Source: Owenia fusiformis
Lineage: Eukaryota > Annelida > Polychaeta > Sabellida > Oweniidae
Reading direction: 5' to 3'
NCBI GenBank assembly: GCA_903813345.2
Contig: CAIIXF020000206.1
Span: 1-25,000, forward strand
Length of the DNA stretch: 25,000 nt
Shown here piece by piece: positions 17,986 through 25,000 of this stretch. Numbering within the stretch: the first letter of the stretch is position 1; each line of letters begins with the position of its first letter. A program made the translations under genes and the position numbers. The notes below the pieces were generated by a model. It was not told where the DNA came from. It searched no databases and saw only the letters and a program-made list of their open reading frames with translations.

Positions 17986-18960
17986 TTCTACGAGGCCATT
18001 AGTGGATGAGTGCCAGGGAGCGCTGAATGTTTGTTTGATTCCATTGTCTTTTAGAAATTGATCCATCTCTTCAGATGCAAAGTTTGGCGCATTGCCGTTT
18101 GCAATGTGGTTTGGTAGCCCAAACTGACTGAACAGTTGTCTTAGATTTCTTATGGTCCTGCTAGATGTTGATGTTTTTCATATTTCATATAAACACTTCA
18201 GGCCATTTGCTATGTGAGTCTACCACAACAAGGAACATATGTTTCTCAAATGGTCCTGCATAATCCATGTGTAGACGTCGTCTTGGTTTGTAGGCCATTC
18301 CCAGGGATGAAGTGGTGCTATTGCAGGTCTTTCACGATGTTCATTGCAAGATAAACAACTTCATGCACAATGTTCAATGGCTTTATCAATAGAAGGCCAC
18401 CATACATGACCACGGGCCATTACTTTCATACGAACAATACCCAAATGTCCAGCATGAATCTCACTCAGTACATTACTTTGTAGCTTTGTGGGTATTATTA
18501 CATGAGAACCCCACAAAAGACATTTTGAAGTGTTATTTCATGTCTTTTATTGAAGAATGGTTCTAGTTCAGCATCATCAATATATTCGGGCCACCCCTGA
18601 GAAGCCAACTGAAGAACTTTCGAATATGACAGATCTTTATGAGTTGCATTTTCGATTTCCTTCGAAGTGACAGTTGTCAACAGCTATATTTGATTGATAT
18701 AAAATATGTCATCTTCAGATGTAGACGTATCCCCAGATCTATCTTCACGAGGCACATCCTGTGACAGCAGAGTTGACAAGCCATCTGCCTTCGAATGATC
18801 ATTCGATCTCCTGTATACAATGTCATATGTTTACCCAGACAGGTACAACGCCCATCTTTGAAGGCGGGCTTGTGCTAAAGGGGCTACTCCTGTTTTGGGG
18901 CCAAATATTTTAACCAGGGGTTTGTGGTCATCTTTTTATAAATTTATCAAGTGAAATACT
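17986..18960 (-). mobile_element. Ty3/Gypsy pol relic: RNase H tail, zinc-binding domain, integrase core
   Basis: On the minus strand from right to left: the end of RNase H (HKPLVKIFGPKTG, ARLQRWAL, about 18.95-18.84 kb); a linker (18.68-18.50 kb, LASQGWPEYIDDAELEPFF); the H2C2-type region with GHLGIVRMKVMARGHVWWPS and C-L-S-C (about 18.46-18.34 kb); and the integrase core up to STNGLVEK (about 18.0 kb), with the third acidic residue. The usual S-D-N-G around the second Asp reads NGNAPNF, so a key residue appears lost. Several stops and shifts are present. The sequence ends abruptly at the LINE. No LTR was recognised. Confidence 0.8.
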
Positions 18961-19282
18961 GATTAAAGTACATATTTTATATTCCATAAGTGTAGCAAAA
19001 AGAGTGAGATAGGTATGAACCCCACGGTCCATACACATGTGGCGAATTTCACAAACCAAAATTATCTTCCAATTTTTTTCTAAACTGAAAATGAAACTCC
19101 GGCATCTTTTCTCAGGCGGGACTCATATGGGCGCTAATAAGGACAACTTATTATGGATATAGCAATCACTTAAACAGTTTAACATTCAGCATATTTAATA
19201 TTAAGAAAATTACCTAGATGCTGGTAGTTAGTTCTCAGTTAAACAGAAAAATCATAATAAAATTCATTTTATAAAAATGTAC
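18961..19282. other. Post-Gypsy spacer and duplicated intron, unit 2
   Basis: 18961-19155 shows nothing recognisable. 19159-19243 repeats 16842-16926. Confidence 0.6.
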
Positions 19283-19330
19283 CTCTTTCATCTTTCTGTT
19301 CAACTTTGTCTCCGTCTTCTGTACCAGTAT
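19283..19330 (-). CDS. Small acidic exon, repeat unit 2
   Basis: On the minus strand an acceptor (TCCTTTTAAG) is followed by 48 open bases encoding GTEDGDKVEQKDER and a donor-like AAAGAG/GTACAT. It shares its first ten bases and its flanking intron with 16741-16806. The charged, repetitive peptide suggests a disordered linker. Function unknown. Confidence 0.4.
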
Positions 19331-19500
19331 CTTAAAAGGAAAGAAGCATATGCATTTTTATAGAAATTGCAATCACTTTAACATTCAGTACATTTAGTAT
19401 AAAGAAAATAACCTAATGAATTAGATAAAACAGTAGAATCAAAATATCAAATATTAACAGAAATGGCAATCATAATAAAATTCATTTCATACATATGTAC

Positions 19501-19548
19501 CTCTTTCATCTTTATCCTCATCTTCAGGCCACATTTGATCTTTTCGTA
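19501..19548 (-). CDS. Small acidic exon-like segment, repeat unit 3
   Basis: The minus strand reads DQMWPEDEDKDER and ends at the same AAAGAG/GTACAT donor as unit 2. GATCAAATGTGGCCT matches GATCAAGTGTGGCCT in unit 1. No good acceptor is visible upstream, so this copy may be degenerate. Confidence 0.3.
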
Positions 19549-19549
19549 A

Positions 19550-19864
19550 TATTGTTACATTTTTTTAATTTTTCAGGACTAAATTGTAGTATTTTTGCTC
19601 TAAAGTGTGACCTTCTGTGTGTAATTCACTCTGTGCAAGGTGACCTGCTTTGGTTAGAAGCAACTTATTGATAATCACTTCAATGGAATTAACCAAAGTT
19701 GATCTCAAGTATCCAGAAACTGACTTCCTAATGTTGCCTTGTTAATTTGTTGACCGATAGTAACCAAACAAGGAGAACATTTGAATTAAAAGGAAGTTTT
19801 ACAAGATAAACCTAAAGCCATGTTTCAGCATATTCATAACTGCCTGATACACAGTAGCGCTATA
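19550..19864. other. Spacer, nothing recognised
   Basis: AT-rich DNA between the acidic exon repeats and the second DIRS-like relic. Confidence 0.45.
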
Positions 19865-20760
19865 GCTGGAGTTTCTACAAAATCGCTGAATATTTTTGGT
19901 GAGGTGCGAGCACCAAAGGATAACACCAAGTCGATATAATAACGTGTTTCTGTTTCACCCATTGTTTCATTGGTAGTATCCCATGTTGTCCCAAGGAGTT
20001 CCCAATCTGTTTGACAAACTGGAATGAATTTAAACGCATCACGAAGATCTTTGAAATGGAATCATTTATTGAATTGCCCGGAGGCCAAGTTAGATCATGT
20101 ATGACTCAGTATTTAGCAGGATTCGAGGGTTTCTTTTGGTATACACCCATCAGTGATCCGACAAAATTTGTACAAGGTATCGATTTGAATTCTATTTTGC
20201 GTCCTGAGGATATTTCTTTGTCAATATTTGATAGGATTGCTTTGGGATTTTCTGTTGTTGATTTCCAATTAGGATGTATACGAGTTTGCCTTGGACCTGT
20301 GTAACCTAATTTTACTCTGTTTTCAGCTTGATGTACAATATTATTGACATATTTTTTATCAGGATGATTCCTTAAACCGTGAGCTAAGGCTAACGGAGAC
20401 AATGGCCTATAAGGCTTAATTTCCAGAAAGGCATTTTGAACATTTATATTTGGGTGTGTCGTTTGCCCCACATCCTTTGCAATTATGCATTCTGTAACAC
20501 GAGGTTCCAAATCTGCATTCACCAGACTGGAATTTGTTACATATTTCAGATTTGAACTTATCTTTATTTGTCGAACTCGATGCTGATGGCGATGATGACG
20601 ACGACGAGGTCGCCATCGTGGTCCCTGATGGAAAGGGGCAGTTTGATACTTTGTGCTCCCCTGTGCAGCGGTAGCATTTTAGTAGATGTTGCTTAACAGC
20701 CGTAGAATCAAATTTTGTTACGTAAAGTTGTGCGTCGACGTTTCTGTATTCTGTATACTT
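19865..20760 (-). mobile_element. Second DIRS-like relic: two zinc fingers and deleted reverse transcriptase
   Basis: On the minus strand, a zinc knuckle CYRCTGEHKVSNCPF (about 20.67 kb) is followed by a Ser-rich stretch and a CCCH finger, CNKFQSGECRFGTSCYRMH, then C-x2-C (about 20.56-20.44 kb). Next come HPDKKYVNNIVHQAENRVKL, GYTGPRQTRIHPNWKS and NFVGSLMGVYQKKPSNPAKY, leading into the RT fingers. A TGA replaces the expected Arg codon at about 20105. V-I-H-D-L-T-W-P-P-G-N-S-I-N-D follows, then a frame change into DLRDAFKFIPVCQTDWELLG and SFGARTSPKIFSDF (motif B). The span between the N-D-S-I-S-K and D-L-R-D-A-F blocks is far shorter than in the 3.3 kb relic, so an internal deletion is likely. 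RNase H and recombinase are missing. Confidence 0.8.
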
Positions 20761-20884
20761 TCAAAATGTCAAACGATGTTTAAAATGAAAAACTTGTGAT
20801 TTTTGCAAACATTTCCCCCATTTTTAAAGCGGCGGCCATCTTGAAAAAATAGATCTTTCGACCAAATATGAAAAGATCTGCCTA

Positions 20885-21165
20885 TTAGTATTCCAGTTAT
20901 CTTCGGGATGGATGAACCAAAAGGTGGACTGCCTTCCCACATCCTCTTCCTTGCTGAAGGTTCCCCTTCTTCAGTCCCAAGGTTGAGGTGCCTCCGCCAG
21001 TGGAAGGCGAGCTCCTCAACCTGGACAGGGGCGAACATCTGTGGGCAGTCGCACACCCCACAGGCCATGGAGGCGTCATGCGAAGTTGTCCTGTGGAGTC
21101 TCCAGTCTTTGATCGAAACGAACTGGGACAAATCGTCGGCTTACCCGGCATCTGGCACACCTACA
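20885..21165 (-). other. GC-richer segment with possible C2H2-like finger
   Basis: After a possible acceptor (TTATCTTGTAG at about 21161), one minus-strand frame reads SQFVSIKDWRLHRTTSHDAS, MACGVCDCPQMFAPVQVEEL, AFHWRRHLNLG. The C-x2-C and H-x3-H could form a C2H2 finger, but the spacing between them (16) is longer than the usual 12. Another frame is also open over 87 codons, so the coding frame is uncertain. The base composition is clearly higher in G+C than the flanks. It could be a host exon or a transposon-borne finger. Confidence 0.25.
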
Positions 21166-21174
21166 AGATAAAAC

Positions 21175-21550
21175 TCTTACTCTCTTACCCCACTATACTA
21201 GAAAGGTTTTAAGTATTTCAATACGAACCTCCCCTCTGATCTCAAGGTACTAGTTTTCTTTTGATATTAAATTAATACATATATATACTCGACAGTATTG
21301 AACTAGAATGAACTTCTCATTCTCTTTTCAATCTATTCAAGTCTTCAACACAAGGTTAATCTTCTTTAAACAAAAGGGCATAAGAAAGTTTTTATTATAA
21401 AATAGGTGATGTAAGCTATAAGCACAAGCTAAGACACATTGAAGATAATTGTGAAAACAATATGGGAAGAATCTTCAGGAAAGGAATATTAAGACACTTG
21501 ACTCAACTTATGAAATCAGAAGTGGGACTACTCTATAACATAATCAGTCA
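21175..21550. other. Spacer, nothing recognised
   Basis: AT-rich DNA with no open frame or repeat that I can name. Confidence 0.45.
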
Positions 21551-22353
21551 GTCACTTTAATTTCGGGAGCATCCTTTATAATCTGAGGGTTGGGAATTCT
21601 CAACAGGAGTTTCAGAGTCTTGATCTAGACTCTCATTAGAACCCTTGTTTAAATATTCAGGATTGTCCACAAACCTACTCAAAACTTCTTCTTCCGCAGC
21701 AGCAGCTTCAAGGTCAGCATTAAGTTCAAGGCGTTGACGATGTAGTTCCATGCGCTTCTCACTTTCTAATTTTAGTTGTCGAAGTTCAAGACCATGAACC
21801 TCTTGAAGTGTCTTAACTTTAACTTCAAGGGCAGTTCGTTTAGCTGCAGCTTTGGCTCAAGCGCTTGGTGTCCTTGAACTATGTGATGAGGTATGCGACC
21901 CAGTCTGTGATGCACTGTCTTTAGGTTTTAGATCATCCTGAATCTTGCATTGTTCAACGAATGCAGTATATTGTGCCCTTGCCTTATCATACCTTGTTAC
22001 AGCATCAAAATATAGGGCTTCGTCCTACGATGCACTATCAAATTCTAATTCAATAACCAAAGCCATCAGGTCATTGTGTACTGATCGGAAATTCATAAAT
22101 GATGAGTCCATGCTCGCAGCCACCGCCATACTCGGCTAAAGTCAGCATTATCCTAGATCAATTGTTTAAGTTCAGATATCATTCTAGTCAAATACGATGC
22201 ATAACCACCACGTTTACGATGTATTGTCATTAATTTTTCCATTTTTACTGCACGTTGGTCTACAATAGTATTTGGCTGTCTATTCCTAACGCCAATGTCA
22301 ACAGTCTCATCAGTTCATAAATTAAGTTGCTCAGTTGAACTGGTATATGACAT
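21551..22353 (-). mobile_element. BEL/Pao-type gag relic, N-terminal part
   Basis: A possible start ATG lies at 22351-22353 (MSYTSSTEQLN). On the minus strand the reading continues, with in-frame stops, through MEKLMTIHRKRGGYASYLTR, ISELKQLI, then FDAVTRYDKARAQYTAFVEQ. A Ser/Thr-rich spacer (SHTSSHSSRTPS) follows, then a long Lys/Glu/Leu coiled-coil from AKAAAKRTALEVKVKTLQEV to LNADLEAAAAEEEVLSRF, ending near 21557. The order 'KR.....ltr...eL..li', an acidic helical region and a coiled coil with R/K-rich AKAAAKR is what I know from BEL/Pao gag proteins. At least four stops interrupt it, and the protease-RT part is not found downstream. Confidence 0.6.
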
Positions 22354-23034
22354 CTTGATTCTTGGAACTTTTCGGTCCTGTTATACTACTCGTGAAGACT
22401 AATCTTTGTACCTTAATGTAACGTCCAAGGCCTGTGAGGGAACATATTCTGACAAAGTCTCTGTTACATATACTGTACGCTTATGTTATATTTTTTCTCT
22501 AAGACTGTATTGTACAATGATTATTGCCTCTATAGTTCCCTTAGTGTCTAATTAATCTCCAACATCCCATATAGGACCGTGCATACAAAATGTCCTCTCA
22601 ATAACTGGTAAATCTTGAATCCTGGAAACATAGAGGGCTTTGATTACACCTAACAAAACAGTGACTAATACAATGATATTTTACGGTGTACTAGAAGGTC
22701 ACTATTACTTAAGACAAAATACAATAAAGAAACTTGATTATTTTATATCTCAATTCTCTAAGTTAGCACATTCTACAAAACCTCAACCTTAATTGATTAC
22801 CTATTTACGCCAGTCTGTAAATGCTGATTCCAGTTGATATCTACAGTAATTTAAATGTTTCTGACGCTCCTGTTCAGCGTTTCAACACAAATAAATCATG
22901 AAATACTGAAGCAAATAATATTTGTGTAATATGTTTTCCAGACAACAACAGCTCAAGCGACCTATCAGTAGGGTCAAATACAATCAATCACGAAATTGTA
23001 AATAAGAAGATATATGGTTACACTACAGACGTAC
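22354..23034. other. Possible BEL leader/LTR remnant, otherwise nothing
   Basis: The sequence just upstream of the gag start could hold the element leader and LTR, but I cannot define TG...CA ends, a primer-binding site or a second LTR. The remainder is AT-rich without features. Confidence 0.35.
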
Positions 23035-23175
23035 TCGGTTTGAGTGCCTCGACGATATTCGCTGTTATCTCTTGTATGAGCTCCTTCTCTCATTTAGAGA
23101 ACTTGGGTTTTTCTCCGGGCCTCTCGTGGGTGTCCCTCTTGGCCGCTTGCGTAAGTTTACCATAGTGCTGCAAAA
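23035..23175 (-). other. Short exon-like or ORF fragment
   Basis: After a good acceptor (ATATTTTGCAG, about 23170), the minus strand reads GKLTQAAKRDTHERPGEKPK, FSK, a stop, then EKELIQEITANIVEALKPST. The coherent helical stretch after the stop suggests decayed coding sequence, perhaps the start of a transposon ORF. The family is not recognised. Confidence 0.3.
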
Positions 23176-23865
23176 TATAGAGGAACGAACAAAAATTTGC
23201 AACTAAATTATTGAATAAGCACATCAAAATCGACATTGTGTGATACTACTGTGTTAATACCATAAACTTATGTTTAGTATGTTCTAACAGAAAAAGGTAC
23301 ATTTTGTAGTATTATATGTATTCAAGGTAAAATTGACATTGTTTGGACGAAAGAATAAAATGCAAGGTAAATACGGATTTATCATAACTTATTACGTATT
23401 AACAATATACATATTAACCATAGGACTATGTAGCAGCATCAAAACTAGCATAATATTCAAATGATTGTTCACTGGCTGTAGTATACATGATGTTTTCCCA
23501 TTACTCTATAGTTTGATGCATCAATGAACAAGTTTTCATAATTGGATTAGCATTGTTTGTACTAGAAATTAAAATGAATAAAAATACAATGCTTTCAAAA
23601 TAATAATGTAAATGTCAGTATATTGTAAGCCTCAAAATAGTTTAAGAAATGTTCACTAACTGTAGATAACAGTATATTACTCAAGAACATAATTGAACAA
23701 GAAAGCCTGGTTCAATAAACATGGTTCGACTTCGAATCAAAATGGATAAATATGGTTTGTACCAAAACATAAAACGAACAATCATAATCATGAAACTAAT
23801 TCACAAACAGTTTTTGTAATGCTAAGTCCCACAGTTTGAAGTAACAAATCAATTTTGGTTGTAAA
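23176..23865. other. AT-rich spacer
   Basis: Nothing recognised. Two loosely similar stretches (about 23465-23515 and 23645-23695, each with gttcact..ctgtag and attactc) hint at an old duplication. Confidence 0.4.
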
Positions 23866-23869
23866 TTAA

Positions 23870-25000
23870 CCTGTTCACATGTAGTATGTAGTAGAAGTGT
23901 GGTAAAGTTCTTGACAAACAACTGCATGCATTAGCAGTAGACAGGTTTTACAGTAGGTATTTGTTTGTGACCTTTTCAAGGCCTGGCCTTGTTTTGCTGC
24001 TACACACTTTACAATCAGGTTTGTATTTTGGGTCATCATAACGACCAACAAAATGTCTCTCTGTGAGACGGGCTGGGGGTGGTACAGATGGTCTCCGACC
24101 ACGTGAAACGATTGGTGCCATGTTTACATCCTGGAGCAACCCTTCAATGATGTCATGGCAGAAAGCTTTGCTGTCCATTGGCTTAACATCAGGGGGCAAA
24201 GATGCACAATAACACATATTCTGGTTATAGTCCTCAATGAGAGCTAGTTTTGAACAGTTCTTTGACCATAAGGTGCTTGCCTATCTCTTATCTTTTTTTC
24301 AATGATTTCATTAGTATGAACAGTTGAGAATCCAGAAAAGCGCTTAGTATCATGCCATGAAAATACTACAGAGTTGGACTCCTCATCCCTCATAAAGACT
24401 GCGTTATCGCCCTTATTCAAATGGAGATTTTGGGGGGTCATTTCAGGGGGCATGTGTTAGTGTGTTGGCTTGACAGTGCCACACACTCCATTTCCATGAA
24501 GTTTCAATGCTCTGCCTAAGTTTGGCAAATTGTAAAAATTGTCTACATATATGATATGGTTGCAGTTAAAAACAGGTTCCGCTAAAGTCAGCACCACTTT
24601 CTCAGTCATTGTATAAGGTTCATAAAGTTCATTTGGAATGTCAACATTAAATGTATCTTTTCCAGTTTACATTGTGTGGTTTAGAAGGTAACCAGTTTTG
24701 GAGTCATTCATACAGAATTCTTTCATACCCCACTTAGTGGGTTTAAGGGGCAAGTACTGGCGAAAATGAATCCGACCCCGGAATCCAATCATGCTTTCGT
24801 CTATGGACAAGGCTCTACCAGGTTGAAATGTGTCCAGGTAAATGGGATTCACTATATCAAGTAGAGGCCTTATTTTAAATAGAGGGTCATAGCCTGGCTG
24901 GTTACGTGGTATTAGGTTTTAATTGTTATTGAAATCCATGAATCTTCGAAGCAACAAATAACGATCCCTGGACATGACCCGAGGAAAGTTTGGTATATCA
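23870..25000 (-). mobile_element. piggyBac transposase relic, runs off right edge
   Basis: On the minus strand from the right edge: SRDRYLLLRRFMDFNN, a stop (TAA at about 24918), then DTFQPGRALSIDESMIGFRG, RIHFRQYLPLKPTKWGMKEF (first catalytic Asp in S-I-D-E-S-M), another stop at about 24668, CNHIIYVDNFYNLPNLG (second Asp), GNGVCGTVKPT, a stop near 24456, and FSWHDTKRFSGFSTVHTNEI. The reading then jumps from IEDYNQNM to KAFCHDIIEGLL, skipping the segment that normally carries G-V-D-x-x-D-Q with the third Asp. The C-terminal Cys-rich domain follows (RLTERHFVGRYDDPKYKPDC, K-V-C, then after a frameshift YCKTC and CQELYHT). Clearly inactive. The N-terminus lies beyond the window. Confidence 0.88.

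Overview
The window looks like AT-rich, intron-rich nuclear DNA of an invertebrate animal. The mix of mobile elements (DIRS/Ngaro-type with a hydrolase ORF, BEL/Pao, Ty3/Gypsy, a CR1/Jockey-like LINE, piggyBac) would suit a marine deuterostome such as an echinoderm, but the species cannot be fixed from sequence alone. I see no bacterial or organellar signature, no intact long host gene, no rRNA or tRNA gene and no CRISPR array. Almost every recognisable coding stretch lies on the minus strand.

Layout. 1-1.25 kb: two possible host exons, one entering from the left edge and one collagen-like. 1.26-10.85 kb: a mosaic of a DIRS/Ngaro-type retroelement (gag, zinc finger, reverse transcriptase, SGNH-hydrolase ORF; three partial copies of the hydrolase) and a satellite-like repeat with 60-63 and 120 bp units. 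The satellite appears in several blocks, and one stretch is duplicated (5.78-6.6 kb and 9.1-10.3 kb). The arrays carry two datable insertions: a 293 bp TTAA-flanked MITE of piggyBac type (6911-7203) and a 90 bp retroposon tail with a 7 bp target duplication (9208-9297). An AACTG-rich leader-like tract lies at 8.14-8.88 kb.

10.85-16.8 kb is mostly AT-rich, intron-like sequence with a few plausible minus-strand exons: one resembling the start of a DDHD domain (11.82-11.95 kb), a broken duplicate of it (13.46-13.73 kb), and one resembling the extracellular NRF domain (12.13-12.35 kb). From 16.74 to 19.55 kb, small acidic exons with their introns are repeated, and a Ty3/Gypsy pol relic interrupted by a 5'-truncated LINE sits between the repeats. 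19.86-20.76 kb holds a second, distinct DIRS-like relic with two zinc fingers and a deleted reverse transcriptase. 21.55-22.35 kb is a BEL/Pao gag relic. 23.87 kb to the right edge is a decayed piggyBac transposase that has lost the region of its third catalytic Asp.

Nothing here looks like a working operon or a live element. The main interest is the nested history of insertions, the hydrolase-bearing DIRS family, the AACTG-rich tract and the open-in-both-strands satellite. All assignments were made by reading motifs by eye; none was confirmed by a database search.
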